Shown here piece after piece: positions 18,197-27,009 of a stretch of 64,000 bases of DNA (position 1 is its first letter; each line of letters opens with the position of its first letter). Under the pieces are notes generated by a model. It ran no database searches, was not told the origin of the DNA, and saw nothing but the letters and a program-made list of their open reading frames with translations. The translations under genes and the position numbers were made by a program. Source of the DNA: UBA2357 sp046295975 (lineage in GTDB: Bacteria > Pseudomonadota > Gammaproteobacteria > Burkholderiales > Rhodocyclaceae); NCBI GenBank assembly GCA_046295975.1, contig JBKBMG010000013.1:43067-107066 (forward strand), in the 5' to 3' direction.

Positions 18197-18760
18197 ATGA
18201 GCGCCAGCCACTACGACATCGAAGGCACACTGAACTACCAAATTCCCACGGACCTACCAGGTCGTATCCGAAAACTTTGCGAGTTGATGCGCCTACCCTA
18301 CGAGCGATTCGCGCAGTTGCCCGAGGAGCAGGCGGTGGAGTTGCTGGCAGGGGTGATTCTGTTCCACCACCTCCCCGAGAACGGCCCTGAGAGAAGGGCC
18401 GTCTGGGAAGCAGTTCTGGCAGCGCCGGGACCACTTATACCCCTACTTTCGAATAAAATATTGGATCCAAAGGTCAATCCCCAGTGGGGGATATGGGCAA
18501 TGGATACTCAAGAGTTGTTCGAACTGCTAGATACGACATCCGCCATCAGTGAGATTGGATCCGCACTTGGCATGACAGCATCGATACCGACCCTATGGAC
18601 AATCCTGGAGAACTTGGGAAACTCGAAGCCCCCGAAGGCACAGGCCCGTGCAAGAGCAGGTGTGGTGTTAACGTTGCTAATTTGGGGTTTCTTCGTACAG
18701 AACAGTCACAGCCATGGCGCTACTCAAGAGGAGCTTTTTCGACGTGGCGCCCGCAGATAG
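18197..18760 (+). CDS. hypothetical protein in the Hcp cassette
   Basis: 187 residues, not recognised. The N-terminal ~130 residues look soluble and helical (RKLCELMRLPYERFAQLPEEQAVELLAGV). A Gly/Ala-rich C-terminal stretch (ARAGVVLTLLIWGFFVQN) could enter a membrane. It begins one base after the previous stop codon and overlaps the next gene by 47 bases, so the cassette is translated as a unit. Base composition is more AT-rich than the flanks, which suggests horizontal gain. Confidence 0.65.
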   Translation: MSASHYDIEGTLNYQIPTDLPGRIRKLCELMRLPYERFAQLPEEQAVELLAGVILFHHLPENGPERRAVWEAVLAAPGPLIPLLSNKILDPKVNPQWGIWAMDTQELFELLDTTSAISEIGSALGMTASIPTLWTILENLGNSKPPKAQARARAGVVLTLLIWGFFVQNSHSHGATQEELFRRGARR

Positions 18761-19253
18761 TCAAACCGTGTGTTGCGTCTCGATCTCACAGCGCGCAGAG
18801 GCTGTCTATCGATCGCGATGGTATGCCGTACTGGTTCGGACGGCTTGGCTTCAGTGGGTGCTGATTGCCTTTGCCCTCATTGCATCCGGCCTGAGGTTAA
18901 GTTGGACCTTGAACGAATTCGTCATTATCCATGCCGCTATGGCCGTCTTTTTTGGATTGATTCTTGCCCTTCCCAAGGCGCTTTCGTTAGGGGACTCAGC
19001 GCAGCGTACGATCGCATCGATCGGCTCAGACAGCTCCCTGTTGCTCGACTTGGAGGAGCGCTACATCGTGCCCATGTCGGAGTTACAAGGCATCACAATC
19101 GAGTCCTGCGCATTGTTCTCGAGTTCCGCACGAATCACACTCCTGACCACGGCTGGTGCGCGGGAGATCACGACGGCCATCACGCCCCGGAAGTTGTATC
19201 GCTTCATCTACGGGATCCAGAAGCAGATCGGCCCTGCGCTAGCCGATACCTGA
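18714..19253 (+). CDS. small membrane protein with C-terminal soluble domain, Hcp cassette
   Basis: 179 residues. Two transmembrane helices (LQWVLIAFALIASGLRL and IIHAAMAVFFGLILALPKAL) are followed by a soluble domain (RYIVPMSELQGITIES, RITLLTTAGAREI, LYRFIYGIQKQIG) whose strand pattern resembles a bacterial PH-like domain; that is impression only. It is the last gene of the Hcp cassette. An immunity role is possible but unsupported. Confidence 0.65.
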   Translation: MALLKRSFFDVAPADSQTVCCVSISQRAEAVYRSRWYAVLVRTAWLQWVLIAFALIASGLRLSWTLNEFVIIHAAMAVFFGLILALPKALSLGDSAQRTIASIGSDSSLLLDLEERYIVPMSELQGITIESCALFSSSARITLLTTAGAREITTAITPRKLYRFIYGIQKQIGPALADT

Positions 19254-19564
19254 GCGCTCGTGGGTTAATCTACTCAACGATCCGATGGCTGCAGATGTTT
19301 GATCCTTGGCAACAGTGCGCGCCCTCGCCTGTTTGCTGTACATGGCTCGATCGCTGTGCGCCGCGTCGTTCGACTTGCCGATTCATGGCCCGGCTTCGGC
19401 GGCATAAAGCATCGATTCGTGCCGCCGCCCACGTCCATTTCCGACCGCGCGCTACCATTTCTTCACAAGCACTGACAAAGCCGGCGCTCGGTACCCCCCA
19501 TCGGAGCACATGAGTACTCGCCCATCGGACAACGGCTCCGATACGTCCAGCAAGGGCTATAGAC
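19254..19564. other. gap between the Hcp cassette and the GcvA-like gene
   Basis: About 310 bases of mixed composition between two converging genes. I see no convincing ORF, hairpin terminator or repeat. Its AT-richer look matches the Hcp cassette, so it may be the right edge of that island. Confidence 0.4.
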
Positions 19565-20530
19565 TCAACCTGCACCGTCACGACGCTCCATCGCCGCCGC
19601 CTCGGCCAGCAACCAAGTGCGGAAGGAAGCGATCTGGGGGTAGTCGGCGAAGGCGTCGGAGACCGTCAGGTAGTAGGCGTAGCGGCGCTTGATGGTGATG
19701 TCGAAGGGGGCGACCAGGCGGCCGGCGGCGATCTCGGCTTCGACCAGCGGCCGTGACAGCAAGGCCACGCCCAGGCCGTCGAGCACGGCCGAGATGGCAA
19801 GGCCGGAGTCGGCGAAGTGGTGCCCGGCCTGGGCGCGCACACCGGTGACGCCGGCGGCTTCCAGCCATTCCTTCCAGCTCGGGCGCTCGCGCGCTTCGGG
19901 AATGGTGTCGTCGTGGATGAGGTTGTGGCGGCGCAGGTCGGACGGCTGGCGCAGCGGGATTTTGCTGCGCAGCAACGATGCGCTGCAGACCGCGGTATAT
20001 TCCGGTGCAAACAGTTTGTCCACGCGGAATCCGGGGTAGTCGCCGCTACCGTAGCGTATCCAGACCTCCGGGGCGTCCCCCCGGCCGACGTGCTCCGGCG
20101 CATAGCCGGCAACCGTGTCGCCCCCGCCAATGGCACGGGTGGAGCTGGCGAGGTGAAGCTCGACCTCGGGCTCGCGCTCGGAAAAGCCGTGCAGGCGCGG
20201 TACCAGCCAACGTGAGGCGAAGGATGGCGGCGCCACCACCACCAGCCGGCTACCGGCCTGCCGGGCGCGCGCATGGCCCACCGCCTCGGCGAAACACTCC
20301 AACCCCTCGCGCACCTTGGGAAGCATGGCCTCGCCCTCGGGGGTGAGTTCGATCGCACGGGTCAGGCGCCTGAACAACTCAACCCCCAGCTCCTCCTCCA
20401 GACCGCGAATCTGGTGGCTGACCGCGGTCGGCGTCACCGCCAGTTCGTCCGCGGCGCGCTTGAAGCTCAGGTGGCGCGCCGCCGCTTCGAACACGCGGAG
20501 GGCGTTGAGGGACGGAAGACGCAGGCTCAT
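19565..20530 (-). CDS. LysR-family regulator, GcvA-like
   Basis: 321 residues from the ATG at MSLRLPSLNALRVFEAAARHLSF, the usual opening of GcvA-like LysR proteins; codons upstream look like leader sequence. The helix-turn-helix is FKRAADELAVTPTAVSHQIRGLEEELGVELF. The effector domain follows (WIRYGSGDYPG, FADSGLAISAVLDGLGVALLSRPLV). It is divergent from two very small genes, which it may regulate. The ligand is unknown. Confidence 0.9.
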   Translation of the reverse strand: MSLRLPSLNALRVFEAAARHLSFKRAADELAVTPTAVSHQIRGLEEELGVELFRRLTRAIELTPEGEAMLPKVREGLECFAEAVGHARARQAGSRLVVVAPPSFASRWLVPRLHGFSEREPEVELHLASSTRAIGGGDTVAGYAPEHVGRGDAPEVWIRYGSGDYPGFRVDKLFAPEYTAVCSASLLRSKIPLRQPSDLRRHNLIHDDTIPEARERPSWKEWLEAAGVTGVRAQAGHHFADSGLAISAVLDGLGVALLSRPLVEAEIAAGRLVAPFDITIKRRYAYYLTVSDAFADYPQIASFRTWLLAEAAAMERRDGAG

Positions 20531-20653
20531 GTGGGGATTATGGATGAGTTTTTCTTGTTCGTCAGATGACAATTCATCGTTTGCTGCGTCGCAACATGCC
20601 GACTACAGTAGCACCGTACCCACACGATGGGAACGATCCCAAGGACGATTGCC

Positions 20654-20818
20654 ATGAACTACGACTCCCACGAGATTGCCGCCCGGACGCGCCAGGCCGA
20701 AGAGATCGTCGACGCTTTTGCGTCCCTCTGGCAGGCCTGCGCCTTCGTCGCCCATGCCTGCACCCGACTCGCCAAGGCGACGGTGTCCGGCCTTGCACAG
20801 CGGCTGCGCCACCCCTGA
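20654..20818 (+). CDS. small hypothetical protein (DUF1127/RSP_7527-like size class)
   Basis: 54 residues starting MNYDSHEIAARTRQAEEIVDAF. AAGGA lies 8 bases before the ATG. It is amphipathic and helical with an Ala-rich middle (LWQACAFVAHACTRLA). It resembles the tiny proteins often found next to GcvA-like regulators in proteobacteria; the family is not certain and the function unknown. Confidence 0.6.
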   Translation: MNYDSHEIAARTRQAEEIVDAFASLWQACAFVAHACTRLAKATVSGLAQRLRHP

Positions 20819-20928
20819 TCCCGGAATTCCCTGTACCCAACCCGCTAGACCCGCGACGCCACAAGCGACGCCCGGTGCCACCGCACGACACCATCGCGCG
20901 CCATCGCCGGTTACCAAGGAGCAATACC

Positions 20929-21123
20929 ATGTACCACGAGTACGAAACTGTCGACGTCACCGCCATCACCCGTGAAGCCAACCGCATGCGCCAGCAGGCG
21001 GTGGCCGAGATGTTCTCGCGCATGGGCCAGGCCCTCCGCCAGGTGCTGCGCGCCGTGGCGAACACCGGTACCGAGTTCGGCCGCAATGTGATCGCCCGCG
21101 GCGCACAACCTCGCTCGCACTGA
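20929..21123 (+). CDS. small hypothetical protein, possible relative of its upstream neighbour
   Basis: 64 residues beginning MYHEYETVDVTAITREANRMR, with AAGGAG 8 bases before the ATG. A charged helix with the pattern I-REA-RMR-A-AE-F precedes an Ala-rich helix (GQALRQVLRAVANTGTEF). The order is like that of the 54-residue protein just upstream, so the two may be distant paralogs. It is followed by a strong hairpin. Confidence 0.65.
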   Translation: MYHEYETVDVTAITREANRMRQQAVAEMFSRMGQALRQVLRAVANTGTEFGRNVIARGAQPRSH

Positions 21124-21145
21124 GCACCGCGCTCAACCGCCCGGC

Positions 21146-21200
21146 AAGAAGGCCCTGACGCCCCGCTTCCGAACAGGAAGTGGAGCGCCAGGGCCTTCTT
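21146..21200. terminator. hairpin terminator, probably bidirectional
   Basis: AAGAAGGCCCTG at the left pairs with CAGGGCCTTCTT at the right, with additional pairing around a GC-rich centre. The A- and T-rich outer ends would give a U-rich tail in both directions. It separates the small genes from the convergent tctA gene. Confidence 0.7.
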
Positions 21201-21335
21201 GCGTCTCACCGTGGCAGAGTTCGGCTGCGCCGCGTTGCGGCGACTGCCCGCAGATCAGCGACCGTCGATACGCACCCCATGCATCAGCAGCACGCGATGC
21301 TTGTGCTGCTCGCCAAGGCTTCCATTCATCAAGGC

Positions 21336-22856
21336 TCAATCCGCCGCCCGCAGGTCGCCGCGACCGAAACGTCGCAGGCGTTGCAGGTGACGGTAGTGCC
21401 GATACAGCGGCAAGGCGATGGACAGTAGCGCCAGCGCGAGAAAGCAGGCGCTGATCGGACGGGTGAGGAACACCGTCCAGTCGCCATCATGCATGGTCAT
21501 TCCGCGGCGGAAGTTGGACTCCACCATGTACCCCAGGATCATTCCGAGCACCACCGGCGCAACGCTGAACCCGTGACGGTTGAGAAAATAGCCGAACACA
21601 CCGAAGAACAGCAAAATCCATGCAGAGCTCAAGGATCCGCTGACCGCGTAGCCTCCCAGAACGCACATCACCAGGATGAAGGGCATCAGGAAGGAGCGTG
21701 GAATCTGCAACACCCTCACGAACAGCTTTATGCCGAAGGACTGAAAGGCAAACATGAACAGATTCGCCAGCAGAAACGCGACGATGATGCCATAGGCGAT
21801 CTGCGCATGATCCTGAAATAGCATGGGGCCCGGCTGGAGGCCGTGGATGAGCAACCCCCCCATCAGGATTGCCGCAGCCGCATCGCCAGGAATGCCCAAC
21901 GTCATCATTGGGATCAGTGCGCCACCGGTCATGCCGTTGTTGGCTGATTCGGTGGCGATCACGCCTTCGTCATGCCCTTGACGGAACTTCTCCGGCGTTT
22001 TGGAGATGCGCTTGGCGGTGTCGTACGCAAGAAAGGAGGCGATGCTGCCGCCCGCCCCGGGAATTGCCCCCACCAGCGCTCCGATCAACGAACTGCTCGA
22101 CCAGATCTTCCACTTGGCAAGCGTTTCGCGGATGCGCGGATAGGCGTTGTTGACGCGCACTCGGGTATTGGCACCCCCCAAAGGGTCGCGGCTGGTCATG
22201 TCGGCGATGATCTGCGACAGGGCGAACAGTCCGATCAAGGCGGGCATGAACTCCACGCCGCCGATCAGTTCGGGAATACCTGCGGTCAATCGCACCACGC
22301 CGGTGAGCGAGTCGATTCCGATCAGCGAGATCAGAATGCCGATGAGGCCGGCAATCAATCCCTTTACGAACCCATCGGAAACCGATGCGATGATGGTGAG
22401 CCCGAACAGCCCCAGTGCGAAGTACTCGACGGCGCTGAACCTGAGTGCGACATCGGCGATCAGCGGCGCCATGGAGGCGAGTATCGCCACGCTGATCAAC
22501 CCACCGATCAGCGACGCGACGACGCACAAGCCCAACGCCCTGCCAGGTTCGCCGTTTCGTGCCATCGGATAGGCATCCAGGGTAGTCGCGACCGATGAGG
22601 GCGTACCCGGGATGTTGAGCAAGGTCGCGGGAATCGCCCCCGCGGAAATGGCACCGCAATAGACGCCAAGCAGCATGCCCATGCCGGCCACGGGGTCCAT
22701 GCCGAAGGTGAGGGGCAGCAACAGCGCAATGCCCATGGTCGCGGTCAACCCGGGCAGGGCGCCAAAGACCAGCCCGAGCACGGTACCAAAGGCGATCGCG
22801 GCAACGATGGCGGGGTCAAGCAACACCCCGGCTGCATCGACGAAGTGAGTCAGCAT
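21336..22856 (-). CDS. tctA: tripartite tricarboxylate transporter, large permease TctA
   Basis: 506 residues, the usual length, with about 12 hydrophobic segments. Family motifs include GTVLGLVFGALPGLTATMGIALLLPLTF near the N-terminus and GGLISVAILASMAPLIA. With TctB it forms the ion-driven permease that receives substrate from TctC. It is the last gene of the aldarate operon, so the transported acid is probably galactarate, glucarate or a related sugar diacid. Confidence 0.95.
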   Translation of the reverse strand: MLTHFVDAAGVLLDPAIVAAIAFGTVLGLVFGALPGLTATMGIALLLPLTFGMDPVAGMGMLLGVYCGAISAGAIPATLLNIPGTPSSVATTLDAYPMARNGEPGRALGLCVVASLIGGLISVAILASMAPLIADVALRFSAVEYFALGLFGLTIIASVSDGFVKGLIAGLIGILISLIGIDSLTGVVRLTAGIPELIGGVEFMPALIGLFALSQIIADMTSRDPLGGANTRVRVNNAYPRIRETLAKWKIWSSSSLIGALVGAIPGAGGSIASFLAYDTAKRISKTPEKFRQGHDEGVIATESANNGMTGGALIPMMTLGIPGDAAAAILMGGLLIHGLQPGPMLFQDHAQIAYGIIVAFLLANLFMFAFQSFGIKLFVRVLQIPRSFLMPFILVMCVLGGYAVSGSLSSAWILLFFGVFGYFLNRHGFSVAPVVLGMILGYMVESNFRRGMTMHDGDWTVFLTRPISACFLALALLSIALPLYRHYRHLQRLRRFGRGDLRAAD

Positions 22857-22874
22857 TTCTAGGGTTCTCCGGGT

Positions 22875-23372
22875 TCAGGGCAGCGAGAGCTTGAACAGCA
22901 CCGCGAACACCAGGTAGACGAAGCCGGTCGCCCCCACGGCGAACAGCGCCGAAGCGATCATCGACCGTGGTGTGGGACGCGCGTCACGCCCCAGCCAGTC
23001 GGACACCTGGCGGAATGCAAACAAGAAGGCCACCGTGCTGGGCAGGAAGCCGATCAGCGACAACAACAACAGGTAGGCGACGATCGCACCAACCGTGGCC
23101 GCAAGCGCCGTCCATTCACGCCGCCCCAGACGCGACCGGGATCCCGCATCGGCCTGGTTGCCGTCGTCGCTTCGGGCGATCACCGTCTCGGTGATGAGTT
23201 GATAGCCCAACAGCACGATGATGGTCAGACTGACCCAGAACGGCAGAAAGCCGGCGCCTGGATCACCCGGCACGCCCATGCCCGATGGGATGCTGTCCGC
23301 CATGTGCAGGAAATAGCCTGCCGCGGCCATCAGCAATAGATAGAAGACCTGCTTCTCGGATACCCTGATCAT
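22875..23372 (-). CDS. tctB: tripartite tricarboxylate transporter, small permease TctB
   Basis: 165 residues with four hydrophobic segments (QVFYLLLMAAAGYFLHMAD, GFLPFWVSLTIIVLLGYQL, AALAATVGAIVAYLLLLSLIGF, ALFAVGATGFVYLVFAVLF), the standard TctB plan. The ATG at MIRVSEKQ begins the first membrane segment region; upstream codons overlap nothing family-like. It lies between tctC and tctA. Confidence 0.88.
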   Translation of the reverse strand: MIRVSEKQVFYLLLMAAAGYFLHMADSIPSGMGVPGDPGAGFLPFWVSLTIIVLLGYQLITETVIARSDDGNQADAGSRSRLGRREWTALAATVGAIVAYLLLLSLIGFLPSTVAFLFAFRQVSDWLGRDARPTPRSMIASALFAVGATGFVYLVFAVLFKLSLP

Positions 23373-23424
23373 GTCGCCACCTTGCGCGGACGATGCCGGC
23401 CCCGCGGGCGGAGCCGGCATGTCT

Positions 23425-24378
23425 TCATTGCCGTAGTTTCTGAGCGGTTTCGATGAACGACTCGGCCAGCCCGTGCATGCGCTCATCCAGGGTGGCGCCG
23501 GCGGGGACGAAATCCACCCGCGCACCCTGGGTGGCAACGAACTTACGGAACTCCGGATCGCTGGTGGCCGCCTCCAGAGCGCGCGTCCAGGCCGCCTTGA
23601 CCTCGTCGCCGACCCCGGCAGGTGCGGCGATCCCGCGCCAGTTGGTCAACACCAGCTCGTGGCCGACCTCCTTGAGAGTCGGAACCTCCGGAAAGTCATC
23701 GAGGCGCGTCTCGCCCAGCGTCGCGAGCAGACGCAGCTTGCCCGACTGCACCCCAGAGGCGACGTCGGCCAGGTTCAGCATGAGTGCATCGATGTGCCCG
23801 CCCATGGCGGCGAGCACCGCCGGCGCGGATCCGTCGTGCGGCACCTGACGCACCTGGTAGCCGACCACATCCGCCAACAAGGCGCTGGCGACATGCGTCG
23901 AGCCGCCAAACCCCGAGAAGCCAAAACTCACCTTGCCCGGATGGGCCTTCATGTCGCTTTCCAGTTCCGCCCAAGACTGCCACGGTCCATCGGCACGGAC
24001 CGCCACGACGTAGTCCTCGGTCATGAGGTTGCCGAGGTAGTCGAAGCCCTTGTACTTGTATGTCGCGTTCCCCATGCCCTCAGTCGCAAAGATGACATTG
24101 TTGGGAATGGTCACGGTGTAGCCGTCCGCACGCACATTGGCCACCCGGGTGAAGCCCAGAATGCCGCCGCCACCCGGCATGTTGGTGACCACGATGGGCT
24201 GACCGAGCGACTTCTCCAGCGCGGGCTGCAGCGCGCGCGCCAGTACGTCGGTACCGCCGCCGGCTGCGTAGGGGATCAACATGGTGATGGGCTTGCTCGG
24301 ATAATCGGCCGCAAACGCGCTACCCACGCCTCCACAGACCGCCGCCGCCAAGACGACTGTTCCAATTAACTTGTTCAT
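23425..24378 (-). CDS. tctC: tripartite tricarboxylate transporter binding protein TctC (Bug family)
   Basis: 317 residues. A Sec signal peptide (MNKLIGTVVLAAAVCGGVGSAFA) is followed by ADYPSKPITMLIPYAAGGGTDVLAR, the standard start of Bug-family binding proteins. The ATG has AGGAGG at good distance, which decides the start. It captures the acid in the periplasm for TctAB. Linkage to galactarate dehydratase suggests an aldarate ligand. Confidence 0.93.
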   Translation of the reverse strand: MNKLIGTVVLAAAVCGGVGSAFAADYPSKPITMLIPYAAGGGTDVLARALQPALEKSLGQPIVVTNMPGGGGILGFTRVANVRADGYTVTIPNNVIFATEGMGNATYKYKGFDYLGNLMTEDYVVAVRADGPWQSWAELESDMKAHPGKVSFGFSGFGGSTHVASALLADVVGYQVRQVPHDGSAPAVLAAMGGHIDALMLNLADVASGVQSGKLRLLATLGETRLDDFPEVPTLKEVGHELVLTNWRGIAAPAGVGDEVKAAWTRALEAATSDPEFRKFVATQGARVDFVPAGATLDERMHGLAESFIETAQKLRQ

Positions 24379-24454
24379 CTGCGCTCCTCCTGTTATCGAA
24401 TGAATGTGACTTCGTGCCGGCCCGGTGACGAACCGGACTTGCCGGATCGAACCG

Positions 24455-25285
24455 CTAGTAGGGTCCCGCCCCATGGGCATGCGGGCGAGCGCGCTCACCC
24501 AACCCGAACTCCGCAGCGCGGCTGCGCAAGGCCTGCATCATCAGCGTGACGTCCAGCCCTACCGCAACGAAGCGCGCCCCCAACCCGAGGTAGTGACGCG
24601 CCTGCGCGGGATCACCGGTGAGCGTGCCAGCCGCCTTGCCCGATGCCACGATGCGACGGATGGCATCATCGATGGCGGCCTGGACGTCGGGATGGGCGGG
24701 GTTCCCCAGATGCCCCATGGACGCGGCGAGGTCGGCCGGTCCGATGAACACGCCGTCGACGCCGTCGACGGCGCAGATTCCTTCTAGGTGCTTCAACGCG
24801 GTCGCCGTTTCGGCCTGAACCAGCAGGCAGATCTCCTGGTTGGCGCCGGCGACGTAGTCGGGTCGGCTGTTCCATCGCGATGCGCGCGCCACCGCTGCGC
24901 CAACGCCGCGCGTGCCGTGCGGGGGGTAGCGGGTAGCGGCGACGGCGGCAGCGGCCTGCTCGGGCGTGTCGATCATTGGCAGCAGCAGGGTTTGCACGCC
25001 GATGTCCAGAAGCTGCTTGATCAGCGCGGGATCGGCCTGCACCGCGCGTACCACCGGGTGTGCGGGGTAGGCTGCCACCGCCTGCAGTTGGGCAAGGATG
25101 CTGCGAACGTCGTTGGGGGCATGTTCCCCGTCGATCAGCAGCCAGTCAAAGCCGGCGGTGGCACACATCTCGGCGGCGTACGCACTCGTCATGGAAAGCC
25201 ACAGCCCCAGGCGCGCATGGCCCGAAGCGAGCGCGTGCTTGAAGGCGTTGCCCGGCTGCATACCGCTCGTGTCGGCCGCACTCAT
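24455..25285 (-). CDS. HpcH/HpaI-family 2-oxo acid aldolase
   Basis: 276 residues, class II pyruvate-type aldolase. Motifs include GLWLSMTSAYAAEMCATAGFDWLLIDGEHAPND, QTLLLPMIDTPEQA, and VFIGPADLAASMGH with the metal-binding Glu/Asp pair pattern of the family. In the galactarate route GarL splits 5-keto-4-deoxyglucarate to pyruvate and tartronate semialdehyde, which fits this neighbourhood. The related rhamnonate or hydroxy-heptanedioate aldolases cannot be excluded from sequence. Confidence 0.88.
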   Translation of the reverse strand: MSAADTSGMQPGNAFKHALASGHARLGLWLSMTSAYAAEMCATAGFDWLLIDGEHAPNDVRSILAQLQAVAAYPAHPVVRAVQADPALIKQLLDIGVQTLLLPMIDTPEQAAAAVAATRYPPHGTRGVGAAVARASRWNSRPDYVAGANQEICLLVQAETATALKHLEGICAVDGVDGVFIGPADLAASMGHLGNPAHPDVQAAIDDAIRRIVASGKAAGTLTGDPAQARHYLGLGARFVAVGLDVTLMMQALRSRAAEFGLGERARPHAHGAGPY

Positions 25286-25509
25286 GCCACGGCTCCACGG
25301 CTTCGACGGGTCATGGCCACACTGCCCGCCCGCCATCCACCGGCGATGCTGGCCCAAGGCGTCGTTCGCTGCGAGCACGGCAGCGCCCGCATGGCGGCAC
25401 TGAGGCCAGGCGATTCGACAGAAATGCGAAGCTCCACGTTCATCTCCAATCCTCCATTGCATTTGCCACGACGCCCGATACGTTGCCGGGCGCGTCCGCC
25501 GCGAGGCGG

Positions 25510-26988
25510 TCAGGCGAGGTTGCCCTGGCAGACGTACTTCATCTGCAGGTAGTCGTCCAGACCGTGACGCGATCCCTCGCGTCCGTAGCCAGATTCCTTG
25601 ACCCCACCAAAAGGCGCGGCCTCCGATGCCAGCGCCCCTTCGTTGGCGCCGACTATGCCGGTCTGCAAGGCGTCGGCGACGCGCCAGGTCCGGCGCACGT
25701 TCTCCGAATAGAAGTAGCCGGCCAGCCCGAAGGGCGTGTCGTTGGCGAGTCGAACGACCTCTTCCTCGTCGTGAAAGCGGAACAGCGGCACGACCGGGCC
25801 AAAGGTTTCCTCGCCACAAAGCAGGGCGTCGTGGGCAAGGTCCGCAAGCACCGTTGGGGCAACGTAGTTGGGGCCTGCGTCACGGCGCACGCGCTCGCCA
25901 CCCACAAGAACCCTTGCGCCTCGGGAGACGGCATCCTCGATATGCGCCAGGATCTTTTCGACCGCTCGGGCATTGATCATCGGGCCGATCAGCGCGTCGG
26001 CCTCTGTGGCCGGTCCGACCTTGAGCGCCGCGACACGCTCGACTACCCGCGCGGCGAACGCGTCGAACACGGCGTCGTGCACGTAGACGCGGTTTGGACA
26101 CACACAGGTCTGCCCGCCGTTTCGGAACTTGGCAGCCATCAGGCCTTCGACGGCGGCATCCAGATCGGCGTCCTCGAACACGATGAAGGGCGCGTTGCCG
26201 CCAAGCTCGAGCGAGAGCTTCTTCAGCGTCGCAGCGGAGGCTCGGGCAAGGTGCTTGCCCACCGGCGTCGAACCGGTGAAGCTGATCTTGCGCACCCTTG
26301 GATCGGCCATCCAGGCGTCGACGACGTCCGGCGTATGCTCGCGCGACGCACACACCACGTTGATCACACCCGGGGGCACGCCTGCTTCCTCGGCCAGCCT
26401 GGCCAGCGCCAGCGAGGTGAGTGGCGTATCCTCCGCCGGCTTGGCCAGCACCGTGCAACCGGCGGCAAGCGCCGGCGCGATCTTGCGCGCGATCATCGCC
26501 GCCGGGAAGTTCCAAGGCGTGATCACAGCGACCACGCCCACCGGCTCCTTGAGGGCCAGCATGCGACGCCCGTCGACTGGCGGCGCGATCACGTCACCGG
26601 TGATGCGCGTGGCCTCCTCCGCGAACCACTCCACATAGCTTGCGGCGTAGCTCACCTCGGCACGGCCTTCGGCCAGCGGCTTGCCCTGCTCGAGCGAGAT
26701 CAACCGGCCCAGATCGTCCTGATGCGCCAGGATCGAAGCGTGCCAGCGCTTCAGGACTTGAGCCCGTTGCTTGGCCGGCGTTGCCCGCCAGGCGGCAAAG
26801 GCGCCATGCGCAGCTTCGAGCGCGGCTTGGGCGTCGCGCGCAGTGCTGTCCGGCACGCTCGCGACCATGGTGCCGTCGGCGGGGTTGCTCACCGCCAGCG
26901 TCTCGGCTTGGGCGGCATCGCACCAGATACCGCCGATGAAATTGCGCGACAGGATAAGGTCATCGCGTTCGAGCTTGAGGATACTCAC
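25510..26988 (-). CDS. NAD(P)-dependent aldehyde dehydrogenase, succinate-/ketoglutarate-semialdehyde type
   Basis: 492 residues. Family motifs include VITPWNFPAAMIARKIAPALAAG, KPAEDTPLTSLALA, FTGSTPVGK, the general-base Glu in LELGGNAP, and the catalytic Cys in GGQTCVCPNRV. It resembles GabD-like enzymes. Within this operon it may oxidise alpha-ketoglutaric semialdehyde, made by the alternative aldarate route through KDG dehydratase, or tartronate semialdehyde. No KDG dehydratase is in the window, so the true substrate is open. It ends a 224-base gap before the aldolase gene. Confidence 0.88.
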   Translation of the reverse strand: MSILKLERDDLILSRNFIGGIWCDAAQAETLAVSNPADGTMVASVPDSTARDAQAALEAAHGAFAAWRATPAKQRAQVLKRWHASILAHQDDLGRLISLEQGKPLAEGRAEVSYAASYVEWFAEEATRITGDVIAPPVDGRRMLALKEPVGVVAVITPWNFPAAMIARKIAPALAAGCTVLAKPAEDTPLTSLALARLAEEAGVPPGVINVVCASREHTPDVVDAWMADPRVRKISFTGSTPVGKHLARASAATLKKLSLELGGNAPFIVFEDADLDAAVEGLMAAKFRNGGQTCVCPNRVYVHDAVFDAFAARVVERVAALKVGPATEADALIGPMINARAVEKILAHIEDAVSRGARVLVGGERVRRDAGPNYVAPTVLADLAHDALLCGEETFGPVVPLFRFHDEEEVVRLANDTPFGLAGYFYSENVRRTWRVADALQTGIVGANEGALASEAAPFGGVKESGYGREGSRHGLDDYLQMKYVCQGNLA

Positions 26989-27009
26989 ACTTGCGCTCCA
27001 GGTTCTGCT

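Noticed and set aside
16818..19253. Full type VI secretion cluster
   Set aside because: Only Hcp is present; no TssB/C, VgrG, ClpV or baseplate genes are in the window.
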